Under the pieces are notes generated by a model that did no database searches, was not told the DNA's origin, and saw only the letters and a program-made list of their open reading frames with translations. A stretch of DNA of 64,000 bases from Vampirovibrio chlorellavorus (lineage in GTDB: Bacteria; Cyanobacteriota; Vampirovibrionia; Vampirovibrionales; Vampirovibrionaceae), in the NCBI GenBank assembly GCA_003149345.1, contig QFWI01000011.1, positions 1-64,000 of the forward strand, given 5' to 3'. This document shows, piece by piece, positions 45,396-55,008 of this stretch. The stretch's first letter is position 1. Every line of letters begins with the position of its first letter. The translations under genes and the position numbers were made by a program.

Positions 45396-46766
45396 TCAAG
45401 CTCTCGCAGAAATGGAAGACCCCAAAAGGCTTTCGGGCTGATCCTGCAAGATTTTATGAACCAGCTCTTTGGCACTGTAGGGATCTTGCACTACCTGAAA
45501 GGGCAGCTGCAGCGTTTCCGACAATTCCGACACTGTTTTTCCGTCTAAAAAAGCGTCTGTAGACTGTTTGAGCATCACAGACGGAATAATGGCCGAACGA
45601 TAGCCGGAAATATCCATTTGAGAGAGGGTGGCAATTATATCCTGCCCGGTAACCAGACCGGCCACATCCACCGAATCGCCCCAAAACTGGCTTTTGACTG
45701 CCAGCAAATCCACATATAAGCCTTCAATGGCGTTCAGGCGGGTGGCAATGGGTTGTAAAATCATGGCCCCCAGTTTGCCGGTCAGCAACAACACGTTGAA
45801 AGGCTGGGCCACTTGGGCGGGAAGTTCCGCTTCCAGGTTAAAAAAGTCTTCCAACAACATGCGGGCGGTGCCTACGCCATCATCCAGCTGGGGAAACTCG
45901 CCGTATTCATCGTAGGTGGGCAAGGGAAGCCCGGCCTTGAAGTAAAACTCATCCGAGAGAAACACAAAATCAGCGGCATCCGCATACTCCGCCTTAAAGG
46001 CATCCACAATGCGAATAACGCCCAAGGCGCTTTCAGCATCGACCGGGGTTAATTCCGACAAGTGGTCCCGGTACTGGGTTAAGCCCACCGGCACCACGGC
46101 CACGGACATGGCCTCTGGCCGCAGCGTGTACAAATCGGCCAGCGAACGGCCCAAACTATCCCCATCCGTGAGACCCGGACACACCACGATTTGGCAATGA
46201 AAGGGCACTTCCAGACTTTTCAGCCAGGAAAGCTCCTTCATGATGTGGCCGCCCTTTTTGTTTTTCAGGGCCACTTCCCGCACTTCTGGTACGGTAGAGT
46301 GTACGGAAATATACAAAGGCCCGGGCCGCAAGCGGGCAATGCGTTCTCGATCCCGCTCCGTGAGGTTGGTTAAGGTAATGTAGGTATTGGCAAAGTATGA
46401 AAGACGGTAGTCATCATCCTTCACATACAGGCTAGCCCGAAGCCCAGACGGTTGCTGATCGATAAAACAAAAGGGACAAGCGTTATTACAGGTTTTAATG
46501 GGCGTAAACACCGGCGAGGTAAAGACGATGCCCAAATCTTCATCCGGTTCTTTCTCCAGTTCGTAAATCTCCTCTGAACCGTCGTTGTGCCGAACGTGTA
46601 ATTCAAGGTATTCTGAACCGGAGACTTCAAACTGATAGTCAAACATATCCTCCAGGGCATCGGAGCCATTCATGGCCAAAAGGGCATCCCCAGGAAGCAA
46701 GCCCAGCTGATCGGCAATACTGCCAGCGGTCACCGAAGCAATTACGGCATTCATTTTGAAGGACAC
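45396..46766 (-). CDS. DUF512 protein: PDZ domain plus radical-SAM-like core
   Basis: 456 residues. An N-terminal PDZ-like domain (residues about 5-65, SIADQLGLLPGDALLAMNG) precedes a radical-SAM region with the CNNACPFC cluster motif (C-x3-C-x2-C) and a C-terminal DUF512 domain. The family is conserved in Cyanobacteria, clostridia and plants; its reaction is not known to me. The start is placed at GTG 46766 because GGAG lies 10 nt upstream; ATG 46754, four codons in, lacks a site. It is divergent from the HEAT-like gene, with 148 bp between. Confidence 0.88.
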   Translation of the reverse strand: MSFKMNAVIASVTAGSIADQLGLLPGDALLAMNGSDALEDMFDYQFEVSGSEYLELHVRHNDGSEEIYELEKEPDEDLGIVFTSPVFTPIKTCNNACPFCFIDQQPSGLRASLYVKDDDYRLSYFANTYITLTNLTERDRERIARLRPGPLYISVHSTVPEVREVALKNKKGGHIMKELSWLKSLEVPFHCQIVVCPGLTDGDSLGRSLADLYTLRPEAMSVAVVPVGLTQYRDHLSELTPVDAESALGVIRIVDAFKAEYADAADFVFLSDEFYFKAGLPLPTYDEYGEFPQLDDGVGTARMLLEDFFNLEAELPAQVAQPFNVLLLTGKLGAMILQPIATRLNAIEGLYVDLLAVKSQFWGDSVDVAGLVTGQDIIATLSQMDISGYRSAIIPSVMLKQSTDAFLDGKTVSELSETLQLPFQVVQDPYSAKELVHKILQDQPESLLGSSISARA

Positions 46767-46914
46767 GTCGGATTTTCTCCTACCAGGTTGGCTTGACCAA
46801 GCACGATCATAACCGCTTCCCGAACAAAAACCAGTCCCGGCCCTGACTTGCCTTACTGGGGACAAAACGATTGGAAGCGGGAGTTAGAGACAGTAATGTA
46901 ATACAATTTGAGTT

Positions 46915-48639
46915 ATGAACCAATCGCCACCACCCACCTCCAAACTTTTTATTCGCAGTGAAGTGCTGTCGGTCATTGATTTTTTAAACACCTGGGATGA
47001 AGCGTCCCGGTTGGATAAAAATAAACAAATCAAGCGACTACAGGCCATTGCCGACCGGGAAACCGTCCTTCGCATTCTGGTGAAAGAACTACAACGGGCC
47101 AGCAGCCCCCGAGTCATGCAAGTGGTTTCCGAGTTGCTGATGGAGCTGGGCAGCATTGAGAGCCTGCAAAAACCGCTGTGGTCACTGATTGAAAACGCTA
47201 AAAGCACCGATGAGGTCAAAGACGCCGCCAACGTCATCCTGCGGCAACTGGGCGATGAGACCGACCCCAACCTGTACCTGGACTACCTGGATGATCCGGC
47301 AGGCCTGATCAACCGGGAAACCGAGCGCATGCTGGAAGTGTCCACCCGCAACCCGGAAGCACTGATTGATTTCATCGACTTTATTTTTTCACTTCCCGTG
47401 GATGAGCAGTGTAATCTGATCAGCTCGCTGCAAGCGGATTACCCGGTGGAGTATCTGCTCAACATTTTTTTACCCGCTCTTTTGGCCCTCCCGCCGCATC
47501 AAACCCAGGAACTGCTTTTAACCCTGCTGGGAGAAACCCGATCCAAAAAAGCGGCCCTGTTTCTGGCGGAAAATCAGGATTGGTTTGCCGATGATCCCAA
47601 ACTGATGAAGGTCATCAAAAAATCCATTAACGCCCTGAAAATCGGGGGCTTGTATCGGGATGAAAAACTGGATGAGGCACGTCAGGAAGCCACGGAAATC
47701 CACCCACTGGTGGCCCAGACCGAGCTTTACCAATGCTATGCCACCATCCCGGACGGCATTGGCAATCAGGGCATCATCATCAGCCGGGAGCGGGAAAACG
47801 GCGACATTTGCATGATGAGCGTGGCCATTAACGATTTGCACGGCGTGATGGACTGCTTTGGTTTTTATGAGCTGTCCAAGCCGGATTTCCATAAGCTGAT
47901 TGAAAAATTCCACGAGGAAAACACCAAAATCCACACACCGGCAGCCTACTGCCTGCAAAAGCTCAAAGCCGCCGAAGCCATCAACCACCAGCAAAAGTTT
48001 CGGATTCCGTATGAGTACACTTGCTGGAAAGTCTTGTTACAAGATCCGGCCCTGATGGCCATGCCAGCCGTAGACCCTGTGGCCGCCAGCGCCCAATGGG
48101 CCAATCCCAACTGGCATCAGGCCAGCGTCAGTTTGTACCAACACCCCGACTTTAGCACCTGGTTCCTGGAGGAAGGCGATCATCCGGTGGTGACTAGCAT
48201 TCTGGAAAACGTGCTGGAAGTCTGCGCCCGCGCCATGGCCGAAGCCAATGACGCCGAGAAAGAACATAAACTGAAGCAGCTGGAAACCGCTTTTATCGCC
48301 ACCCTGGATAACCTGGCCGAAGCCATGGTGCATGGCCTGTTAAACAGCGAGTGGAAGGACATTTTGATTAACCGGCTGGCCGATTCCGCCTTCCTGTTGA
48401 TGGAGCAAAAGGCCAGCACCTTTGCCGGGCTGGCGGCCACGGAAGTGCAAAAGCTGGTGAACTACAAAGGTATTGAATCGGAGTTGGATGGCTTTATTAA
48501 GCACTACGGGCGCCGCTGCGTGGAAGAGGATTTGTTACGCCTAAAGCAAGGGGCCCAAACCAGCCCGGAACTTCAAAACAGCGAAGCCTTTGAACATTTG
48601 GTGGATGCCGTGCTATGCGCCTGGGAACTGGAACCATGA
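46915..48639 (+). CDS. Large helical (HEAT-like) protein of unknown function
   Basis: 574 residues, nearly all helical. Residues about 20-240 have a HEAT/ARM-like repeat pattern (SSPRVMQVVSELLMELGSIE, and similar). The middle (about 275-330) is an alpha/beta patch with ISRERENGDICMMSVAINDL, and the C-terminus is again helical. I know no function. The ATG at 46915 has no ribosome site; a TACAAT at 46902-46907 would put the transcript start at the ATG itself. It is followed 10 bp later by yqgF, so the two are probably co-transcribed. Confidence 0.7.
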   Translation: MNQSPPPTSKLFIRSEVLSVIDFLNTWDEASRLDKNKQIKRLQAIADRETVLRILVKELQRASSPRVMQVVSELLMELGSIESLQKPLWSLIENAKSTDEVKDAANVILRQLGDETDPNLYLDYLDDPAGLINRETERMLEVSTRNPEALIDFIDFIFSLPVDEQCNLISSLQADYPVEYLLNIFLPALLALPPHQTQELLLTLLGETRSKKAALFLAENQDWFADDPKLMKVIKKSINALKIGGLYRDEKLDEARQEATEIHPLVAQTELYQCYATIPDGIGNQGIIISRERENGDICMMSVAINDLHGVMDCFGFYELSKPDFHKLIEKFHEENTKIHTPAAYCLQKLKAAEAINHQQKFRIPYEYTCWKVLLQDPALMAMPAVDPVAASAQWANPNWHQASVSLYQHPDFSTWFLEEGDHPVVTSILENVLEVCARAMAEANDAEKEHKLKQLETAFIATLDNLAEAMVHGLLNSEWKDILINRLADSAFLLMEQKASTFAGLAATEVQKLVNYKGIESELDGFIKHYGRRCVEEDLLRLKQGAQTSPELQNSEAFEHLVDAVLCAWELEP

Positions 48640-48649
48640 GCCGACGATT

Positions 48650-49102
48650 ATGAGCGATGATGAATTATTACCCCCTCGAGTTTTGGGCATTGATCCGGGA
48701 GAAAAGCGTTTAGGTCTGGCCGTTAGTGATCCGTTTGGTAACTTCGCCGTGGGCTTAGACACCATCAGCAACTACGAGGGCAAGGATCTCTTGCCTGAAT
48801 TTCGGGCGGTCTGTGATCGCTATGAGGTCAAAGAGATCATCATAGGCTTGCCCTTACACATGAGCGGGGAAGAGGGAATTTCTGCCCAAAAAGCCCGGGA
48901 ACTGGGTGCCTTGTTGAGCGAGGGGTTGAATCTGCCGGTGGCCTTTATGGATGAGCGCCTGACCTCTAAAATGGCCGAGCAATCCCTGCGGGATATGGGG
49001 ATTCAAAGCTCCCGGGATCGCCACAAAGGCAAAGTGGATCAGGCAGCCGCCATGCGCATTTTGCAGGATTATCTGGATCGCAAGGCGAAGAAAGCATTTT
49101 AG
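48650..49102 (+). CDS. ruvX: YqgF/RuvX: putative Holliday-junction-resolvase-fold RNase
   Basis: 150 residues. An RNase-H-fold protein needed for maturation of 16S rRNA 5' ends in E. coli (YqgF) and also proposed as a resolvase. Motifs: the catalytic Asp in GIDPGEKRLGLAVSD, Glu/Leu of IIIGLPLHMSG, MDERLTSKMAE, and the closing Asp in KGKVDQAAAMRILQDYL. Start ATG 48650 follows the previous stop by 10 bp. A strong terminator lies 90 bp after its stop. Confidence 0.93.
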   Translation: MSDDELLPPRVLGIDPGEKRLGLAVSDPFGNFAVGLDTISNYEGKDLLPEFRAVCDRYEVKEIIIGLPLHMSGEEGISAQKARELGALLSEGLNLPVAFMDERLTSKMAEQSLRDMGIQSSRDRHKGKVDQAAAMRILQDYLDRKAKKAF

Positions 49103-49191
49103 GCTTCAAGCCAAAACTGCACATTTTATCTTGAAGCTATGTAAACAGATCTAGCCGCCCCTGTAGATCCTCCCTAGCCATAGGCTATAAT

Positions 49192-49224
49192 AAAAAGGTA
49201 CCGAATATTAATCGGTACCTTTTT
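49192..49224. terminator. Perfect bidirectional terminator just before a tRNA
   Basis: AAAAAGGTACCGA (49192-49204) pairs perfectly with TCGGTACCTTTTT (49212-49224). It ends the ruvX unit and works in either direction. A TATAAT (49186-49191) sits at its left foot, so a transcript for the tRNA could begin inside the hairpin. Confidence 0.9.
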
Positions 49225-49234
49225 AAAAATATTT

Positions 49235-49308
49235 GGCCCCGTAGCCCAATAGGAGAGAGCGCTGGAATGCTAATCCAAAGGTTGTGGGTTCGAGTCCCAC
49301 CGGGGCCA
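49235..49308 (+). tRNA. tRNA with anticodon GCU (nominally Ser) but a class I body
   Basis: A 74-nt cloverleaf. The acceptor stem is a perfect 7 bp (GGCCCCG/CGGGGCC). The D loop has A14 and G18-G19, and the T arm GTGGG-TTCGAGT-CCCAC is perfect. The anticodon loop ATGCTAA has U33 and reads GCU. Two C-A mismatches occur (12-23 and 27-43). The discriminator is A73 and no CCA is encoded. Bacterial tRNA-Ser has a long variable arm; here it is 5 nt (AGGTT). By anticodon it would read AGC/AGU. Which synthetase charges it is open; A20, C35, U36 and A73 also fit arginine identity. Confidence 0.85.
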
Positions 49309-49356
49309 ATTTCTCTTATTGTATTTTGTCTATGACCAACAAGAGGTGAAGTAATT

Positions 49357-49809
49357 ATGACATATGTTGATCTTGAGAACAAGCCTAATACTATAAATGT
49401 AGGAAGTCAGTTGATGACATTTCAATCGTCTATTCCAAAACCTGAAGGCTATATAGCCAAAGATGCTATATATAAAGTCCTACAGCAGCTAGAAGAAGAT
49501 GGATTTGATATTAATGAAGTCTCTAACAATCTTGTGCAAGAGCGCATAAAAGAAATTTATGATTTTGATGAAAACCCTAAGACAATATCTGCGTATAAAT
49601 CTCAATTTAAAAAAGCCCACCAATTCCGCCCAAGTAACACCTTAGCCAGTGAAGAGGATATTGCAAAATGTATCCGTATCAATAAAAAACTAGAACCAAT
49701 ATTATCTAAAATGCTTGCTGAGATGACTTATGACAAAGAAGCTTTAAAAGCCATTATTAATGTCACGCTAGACACTATTATGGAAGACCGTATGGACGAT
49801 TGGATATAA
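49357..49809 (+). CDS. Unknown 150-residue protein in an AT-rich islet
   Basis: 150 residues, acidic and helical, no signal or membrane segment, no recognised family. Its base and codon use (many A/T-ending codons) contrast with the GC-rich genes on both sides, a sign of separate origin. A strong ribosome site (AGAGGTGA) lies 7 nt before the ATG, so it is very likely translated. It starts 48 bp after the tRNA and is followed by a GC-rich hairpin and a tiny hydrophobic frame. There is no repeat of the tRNA end downstream, so no attachment site can be shown. Confidence 0.75.
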   Translation: MTYVDLENKPNTINVGSQLMTFQSSIPKPEGYIAKDAIYKVLQQLEEDGFDINEVSNNLVQERIKEIYDFDENPKTISAYKSQFKKAHQFRPSNTLASEEDIAKCIRINKKLEPILSKMLAEMTYDKEALKAIINVTLDTIMEDRMDDWI

Positions 49810-49869
49810 CTTAACTACCCTCTTCTCTACTCAACAAAATAGAGCTGAGTCGTTTAAGCCCTAAAGAGC

Positions 49870-49891
49870 GGGGGCTGCGCGAACAGCCCCC
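49870..49891 (+). other. GC-rich hairpin between the islet genes
   Basis: GGGGGCTG (49870-49877) pairs with CAGCCCCC (49884-49891) around a CGCGAA loop in otherwise AT-rich DNA. There is no T run, so it is not a normal terminator. It lies 14 nt before the ribosome site of the 20-residue peptide. Confidence 0.75.
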
Positions 49892-49918
49892 TATATAGTT
49901 GATATGGAGACAAGAACC

Positions 49919-49981
49919 ATGAACAACGTACTTGCGTTTGTCCTTGAAGTTCTCGCTTTGATTCTTCGGAACTTAGGTTAG
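49919..49981 (+). CDS. Possible 20-residue hydrophobic peptide
   Basis: ATG to TAG encodes MNNVLAFVLEVLALILRNLG, one amphipathic/hydrophobic helix. GGAG (49906-49909) lies 9 nt before the start. It sits between two hairpins (49870-49891 and 49987-50016). Tiny hydrophobic frames of this kind include type I toxin peptides and small membrane proteins; I see no antisense RNA gene with confidence. Translation is plausible, function unknown. Confidence 0.45.
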   Translation: MNNVLAFVLEVLALILRNLG

Positions 49982-49986
49982 GGTAG

Positions 49987-50023
49987 AGTAGGAGGCTCTG
50001 AAAAGGGCCTTCTACTATTTCTT
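49987..50023 (+). terminator. Hairpin terminator closing the islet
   Basis: AGTAGGAGGC (49987-49996) pairs with GCCTTCTACT (50007-50016) with one G-T pair, followed by the weak T tract ATTTCTT. Confidence 0.55.
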
Positions 50024-50094
50024 CATATTACCATACCAACTGACCCAGCGACATGTCATCAAAAAAGACTTTCAAATCGTCAACCAGAAAAAAG

Positions 50095-51042
50095 TTAGGC
50101 TTTTTTCAACTGGGCGTCAAAGTAAGCGATGGTTTTTTTCAAACCTTCTTCCAGCATAATGGTGGGCTGCCAACCGAGCTTTTCCTTGGCGATGGTGATA
50201 TCCGGCTTACGCTGGGTAGGATCATCCGGCGGCAAGGGCAAACGCTCAATTTTGGAGCTGGAGCCGGTCAAGGCAATGACCTTCTCCGCCAGTTCCAGAA
50301 TGGTAAACTCGCCGGGGTTGCCAATGTTCACCGGGCCGGGATAATCGTCCGGGGTATTGTCCATCAGACGGATAAACCCTTCCACCAGGTCATCCACATA
50401 GCAGAAGGATCGGGTTTGCTGGCCTTCCCCGTACACGGTAATGGGTTTGTTTTGCAGGGCTTGCACAATAAAGTTACTGACCACCCGGCCATCGTTAATG
50501 GCCATGCGGGGGCCGTAGGTGTTGAAAATCCGCACGATTTTGACCCGTAACCCATGCTGACGATGATAATCCATACACAGGGTTTCAGCGATGCGCTTGC
50601 CTTCATCGTAGCAACTACGAATGCCAATGGGGTTCACGTGGCCCCAGTAGCTCTCCTGTTGAGGATGCTGCTCCGGGTCGCCATACACTTCCGAGGTGGA
50701 AGCCTGAAAGATTTTGGCCTTGGTACGCTTGGCCAAGCCCAGCATGTTGATCATGCCCATGACATTGGTTTTGACCGTTTTCACCGGGTTGTACTGATAA
50801 TGCACCGGAGAGGCGGGACAGGCCAGGTTATAAATTTCATCCACTTCCAGCAAAATGGGTTCAATCACGTCATGGCGAATGATTTCCAGATACTTATGAT
50901 CCAAGAGGTGCAGAATATTGTCTTTGCTGCCGGTAAAGAAGTTATCCAGACAAAGAACCTCATTGCCTTCGTTGAGCAAACGCTCCGTGAGATGGGAGCC
51001 GATAAAGCCAGCCCCGCCCGTAATCAGGATTCGTTTTTTCAT
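50095..51042 (-). CDS. uxs: UDP-glucuronate decarboxylase (UDP-xylose synthase)
   Basis: 315 residues, extended short-chain dehydrogenase. It converts UDP-glucuronate to UDP-xylose. The NAD motif is [11 protein letters not shown] near the start. The catalytic Tyr-Lys is in [11 protein letters not shown], and the motifs [17 protein letters not shown] and DGRVVSNF are diagnostic of UXS. It overlaps the UDP-glucose dehydrogenase gene by 4 bp (ATGA), so its substrate is made by the enzyme translated just before it. It points to xylose-containing surface polysaccharide. Confidence 0.95.
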   Translation of the reverse strand: MKKRILITGGAGFIGSHLTERLLNEGNEVLCLDNFFTGSKDNILHLLDHKYLEIIRHDVIEPILLEVDEIYNLACPASPVHYQYNPVKTVKTNVMGMINMLGLAKRTKAKIFQASTSEVYGDPEQHPQQESYWGHVNPIGIRSCYDEGKRIAETLCMDYHRQHGLRVKIVRIFNTYGPRMAINDGRVVSNFIVQALQNKPITVYGEGQQTRSFCYVDDLVEGFIRLMDNTPDDYPGPVNIGNPGEFTILELAEKVIALTGSSSKIERLPLPPDDPTQRKPDITIAKEKLGWQPTIMLEEGLKKTIAYFDAQLKKA

Positions 51043-52397
51043 ACGCCCGCCCGCTCCCGTTGCGTTTCTGATTCATCCACTTCCGTGGCATCCACCCCGG
51101 GACGGCCCACGCAGTAGTACTCAAAGCCCCGACGGCCCATGCGCTCAATCTCGTACTGGTTGCGGCCATCAAAAATGACGGCCCGCTTCATCAGGGTTTT
51201 CATCTTGTCAAAGTCCGGCCGACGAAACTCGTTCCACTCGGTCACCAGCAACAGGGCATCCACACCCTCCAGGGCCTCGTATGCGGTTTCGGTGTATGTA
51301 ATTTTTTCACCGAAAATTTGGCGGGCCACATCGGTGGCCTTGGGATCAAAGGCCTGAATGTTCGCCCCTTTGGCCAGTAAAGCTTCAATAATGGTCTTGC
51401 TGGGCGCTTCCCGCAGGTCATCGGTTCGAGGTTTAAAGGCCAAGCCCCACATGGCAAAGGTTTTGCCTTTCACATTCCCTTCAAAGTAAGCCAGCACTTT
51501 ATCAATGAAATCCTGACGCTGCTGATCGTTTTTCTGATCCACCGCTTCCAGAATACTCATGTGGTGGCCATTTTCCTGACCGGTTTTAATCAGGGCCTTC
51601 ACATCCTTGGGGAAGCAGGAGCCGCCGTATCCCAATCCGGGGAACAGAAACTGCGGGCCAATCCGGCTATCGGTGGAAATCCCGGTGCGCACCATGGAAA
51701 TATCGGCGCCCACTTTCTCGCACAGGGTGCTCATTTCGTTGATAAAAGAAATCTTGGTGGCCAAAAAGGCGTTAGCCGCGTACTTGGTCATCTCGGCGGA
51801 TTTAATGTCCATGTTGATAATGGGATTGCCGGTGCGCAAAAACGGCCCGTACAACTCCCGCATGATATCGAAAGCCCGTTGACTATCGGCCCCGATGACC
51901 ACCCGATCGGGCTTCAGGAAGTCATCCACGGCCGCCCCTTGCTTCAGGAACTCCGGGTTTGAAACGATGGAGAACTCGTGATGCGTGGTTTCGGCCACAA
52001 TGGCCCGAATTTGATCAGCGGTTCCCACGGGAACGGTACTTTTGGTGACAATGACCCGGTAACCATCCATGGCCTTGGCAATTTGACGGGCCACCCCGAA
52101 TACGGCGCTCAAATCAGCGGAACCATCGGCTTTTTCTGGCGTGCCCACGGCAATAATGCAAATCAGGGACTTGCGCACGGCCTCATCCAAATCGGTGGTA
52201 AAGGACAGTCGCCCTTCCTTGGTATTGGATCGGATCAACTCTTCCAACCCCGGCTCGTAAATGGGAACCTGCCCCAGACGCAATGTTTCGATTTTGGCGG
52301 GGTTGTTATCCACGCAGATAATATCGTTTCCCATCTCGGCCAAACAGGTTCCGGCCACCAGGCCAACATATCCGGTTCCAACAACGCATACTTTCAC
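51039..52397 (-). CDS. ugd: UDP-glucose 6-dehydrogenase
   Basis: 452 residues. It oxidises UDP-glucose to UDP-glucuronate with two NAD+. The N-terminal Rossmann motif is [19 protein letters not shown]. The catalytic Cys is in [13 protein letters not shown] and the C-terminal motif is [16 protein letters not shown]. It comes first in a two-gene run with the decarboxylase (4-bp overlap). The 202-bp gap upstream (52398-52599) separates it from the epimerase and should hold its promoter; I could not pick a convincing one. Confidence 0.96.
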   Translation of the reverse strand: MKVCVVGTGYVGLVAGTCLAEMGNDIICVDNNPAKIETLRLGQVPIYEPGLEELIRSNTKEGRLSFTTDLDEAVRKSLICIIAVGTPEKADGSADLSAVFGVARQIAKAMDGYRVIVTKSTVPVGTADQIRAIVAETTHHEFSIVSNPEFLKQGAAVDDFLKPDRVVIGADSQRAFDIMRELYGPFLRTGNPIINMDIKSAEMTKYAANAFLATKISFINEMSTLCEKVGADISMVRTGISTDSRIGPQFLFPGLGYGGSCFPKDVKALIKTGQENGHHMSILEAVDQKNDQQRQDFIDKVLAYFEGNVKGKTFAMWGLAFKPRTDDLREAPSKTIIEALLAKGANIQAFDPKATDVARQIFGEKITYTETAYEALEGVDALLLVTEWNEFRRPDFDKMKTLMKRAVIFDGRNQYEIERMGRRGFEYYCVGRPGVDATEVDESETQRERAGV

Positions 52398-52599
52398 GGG
52401 CGAGGCTCCATTTTTAAAACGAACAAATAGGCTCTTTCATTCTAGCGCAAGGTTTCGGGCTTGTTACCTTAAAAACTGGTGTGACCCCAAAGCAAAGCGA
52501 CAGAACAATGCCAGCTGGCACTTACTTTGATTGAAAAACCAATGTCCCGGTACAAATTGCCTCCGCACAAATCTTCCCAATCAGGCGGGTGTCCCTCCA

Positions 52600-53604
52600 T
52601 TAAGCCATGGTGGGCGTTTTGCGGTAATGTTTGTACCACTCCACAAACTTGGGAATCCCATCCCGGATTTTGGTTTTAGGATTGTAGCCCAACAAACGGT
52701 GGGCTTTAGAGATGTCGGCAAAAGTCACCGAAACATCGCCCGGCTGGCGCGGTTGACGATCGATGATGGCCTTTTTACCCAAAGACTGCTCAATCAAGGA
52801 AATCAGCGTACCCAACTCGGTGGTTTGGGATTCTCCCAGATTGAAAATCTCATACGGTATTTTATCGTAGGCCGTGGCCGCCAGAACTCCCTGGATAATG
52901 TCATCGATATAGGTATAATCCCGGCGACTGGAACCATCCCCGAACACCGGGATGGGCTTACCCTCATCAATCAGGCGGGTAAACTTGTGAATGGCCAAAT
53001 CAGGGCGCTGTCCAGCCCCATACACCGTGAAAAAGCGCAAAGCCACCACTTGTAACTTGTACAAATGGCTGTAAGTGTACAACAGGCTTTCTCCCATAGC
53101 CTTGGTGGAGGCATAGGGGGAAATGGGCTTGGAGATGTCCTGATCTTCCCGGAAAGGCACCCGCTCTGGAGAGTCCCCGTAAACCGAGCTAGAAGAGGCG
53201 AACACAAACTTTTTCACCCCAAACTCACGAGCCAAGTCAGCCAAATTGAGGGTACCCGTGACATTGGTATCCAGATACAGACGAGGTTCTTTCAGGGAGG
53301 GACGCACACCGGCCCGAGCGGCCAAATGGATAATACCGCCGCTTTGCAGAGCCCGACCATGATGCTCAAAAATATCCCGCAGGCCAATAAATTCCCGAAT
53401 ATCTTTACGATACAGGCGAAAATGGGAATTGTTCAAAAAAGGAGCCACATTGGCTTCTTTAATGGCCGGATCGTAGAAATCGTTAAATTCATCGACCACA
53501 ATGACCCCGGCACCAGCATCCAGCAAGGCTTTGGTTAAGTGGGAACCAATAAACCCGGCCCCACCGGTAATCAAATAAGTCTTTCCCGCAAACGGACTGC
53601 TCAT
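52600..53604 (-). CDS. NAD-dependent sugar-nucleotide epimerase (UDP-glucuronate 4-epimerase-like)
   Basis: 334 residues. Rossmann motif [11 protein letters not shown] and catalytic YASTKAMGE. The features [25 protein letters not shown] and [15 protein letters not shown] match the UDP-glucuronate 4-epimerase branch better than GalE. It would turn the product of the downstream dehydrogenase into UDP-galacturonate. Its start overlaps the aminotransferase stop by 4 bp, so the two are translated together. The precise substrate is inferred. Confidence 0.88.
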   Translation of the reverse strand: MSSPFAGKTYLITGGAGFIGSHLTKALLDAGAGVIVVDEFNDFYDPAIKEANVAPFLNNSHFRLYRKDIREFIGLRDIFEHHGRALQSGGIIHLAARAGVRPSLKEPRLYLDTNVTGTLNLADLAREFGVKKFVFASSSSVYGDSPERVPFREDQDISKPISPYASTKAMGESLLYTYSHLYKLQVVALRFFTVYGAGQRPDLAIHKFTRLIDEGKPIPVFGDGSSRRDYTYIDDIIQGVLAATAYDKIPYEIFNLGESQTTELGTLISLIEQSLGKKAIIDRQPRQPGDVSVTFADISKAHRLLGYNPKTKIRDGIPKFVEWYKHYRKTPTMA

Positions 53605-54812
53605 GACTGGTAACGGATGCCTTTCTCTTTCAAGCGGTCAATGGCCTTCTGCAAAGTCTCCTTGGGAGACACCAACGACACCCGGAAGTAGCGATCCCCG
53701 GCCTCTCCAAAGGCAATCCCAGGGGTAATCACCACATCGGCGGTATCAATCAGGTGGCGGCACCAGGCCTTGGAATCGGGGAACGACTTGGGAATGAGCA
53801 GCCACATATAAATCGTAGCCTTTGTGGGCTCCACCTGCCAACCCAATTCGCGAAACCCTTTGACCAGAACATCCCGACGCTCCTGATAGGTTTTGACCAG
53901 ACCGGGCAGAAACTCTTCGCCGTGGTTCAAGGCGTAAATACAGCCATCCTGAATGGCGGAGGCCAAACCATAGTCCAGATTGGTTTTCACCGAGTACAGG
54001 GCTTTCACGATTTCCGAATTGCCCACGGCAAAGCCTGCGCGCCACCCGGCCATGTTGAAGTTTTTGGAAAATGAGTGGAATTCAATGGCCACATCCTTTG
54101 CGCCCGGCACATTGAAAATACTGGGCGGGTGGAAATCGTCAAAGGTAATTTCCCCGTAAGCCAAATCACTGACCAGCACAATATTGTACTTGCGGCAGTA
54201 GGCCACCAGCTTCTCATAAAAAGCCAAATCGGCCACCCCAGCGGTGGGGTTATTGGGATAACTCACAAAAAACAGCTTGGCCTTTTGGGCCACTTCTTCC
54301 GGGATACTGTCCAAATCCGGCAGAAAGTTATTTTCAGCGGTCAGCGGGACGTGATGGACATGGCCGTCGGCAATCCAAGTGGCCCGGCTGTGTACCGGGT
54401 AGTAGGGAGACGGCACAATGCTGTAGTCCCCGGCATCAATGTAGGCAAAGGTGATATGGGCCAAACCTTCTTTGGAGCCAATAAGGGGCTGAACCTCGGT
54501 TTCCGGGTCGATATCCACATTGTATCGGCGCTTCATCCAAGCGGACACGGCCTGCCGAAACTCAGGTTTCCCTTTGAAGTTTGGATACCCATGGTTGGCC
54601 GGATCGGCCACGCCTTGCTGAATGGCTTTGATAATGGGTTCGGGGGTTGGCTGGTCGGGATTGCCCATCCCCAGGTCAATCAAATCCGCGCCCCGATTCC
54701 GTGCCGCCGCTTTCAACTCATCCAGTTCAGCGAAAACATAGGTGGGCAGCTTAGTCAGGCGATTGGCCGGAGACTTTAGCTTGCTGTGAGCGGTAATAGG
54801 GGGCGTGGACAT
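53601..54812 (-). CDS. Class I aminotransferase, LL-diaminopimelate-aminotransferase-like
   Basis: 403 residues, PLP-dependent fold type I. The PLP Lys is in [12 protein letters not shown]. Substrate-side motifs include [32 protein letters not shown] and [10 protein letters not shown]. This pattern groups with DapL2/AlaC-type enzymes, which make LL-diaminopimelate from tetrahydrodipicolinate or interconvert alanine and pyruvate; sequence alone does not decide. It overlaps the epimerase gene by 4 bp, an unexpected partner for amino-acid metabolism. It is first in the run, with about 200 bp of gene-free DNA upstream (54813-55008). Confidence 0.88.
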   Translation of the reverse strand: MSTPPITAHSKLKSPANRLTKLPTYVFAELDELKAAARNRGADLIDLGMGNPDQPTPEPIIKAIQQGVADPANHGYPNFKGKPEFRQAVSAWMKRRYNVDIDPETEVQPLIGSKEGLAHITFAYIDAGDYSIVPSPYYPVHSRATWIADGHVHHVPLTAENNFLPDLDSIPEEVAQKAKLFFVSYPNNPTAGVADLAFYEKLVAYCRKYNIVLVSDLAYGEITFDDFHPPSIFNVPGAKDVAIEFHSFSKNFNMAGWRAGFAVGNSEIVKALYSVKTNLDYGLASAIQDGCIYALNHGEEFLPGLVKTYQERRDVLVKGFRELGWQVEPTKATIYMWLLIPKSFPDSKAWCRHLIDTADVVITPGIAFGEAGDRYFRVSLVSPKETLQKAIDRLKEKGIRYQS

Positions 54813-55008
54813 ACCAAAACGATCCTTATTCGTGACATTTTTATTATAGATAAAAAACCAGATTCCACCTATTCAAGGCAGCATCAGGGATTTAAACTTT
54901 CATGCTGTTCCGCTGGGCAAGGCAAAGTCAAGTCAAGTCCATCTTTGGCCTTGTGCCAGTTCCGCAAAAAGCCCATCCAACGGCCAGCCCGGGGATTCAC
55001 ACAAACCG

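Noticed and set aside
49235-50100. Integration of an element at the tRNA 3' end
   Set aside because: I found no direct repeat of the tRNA end downstream and no integrase gene.
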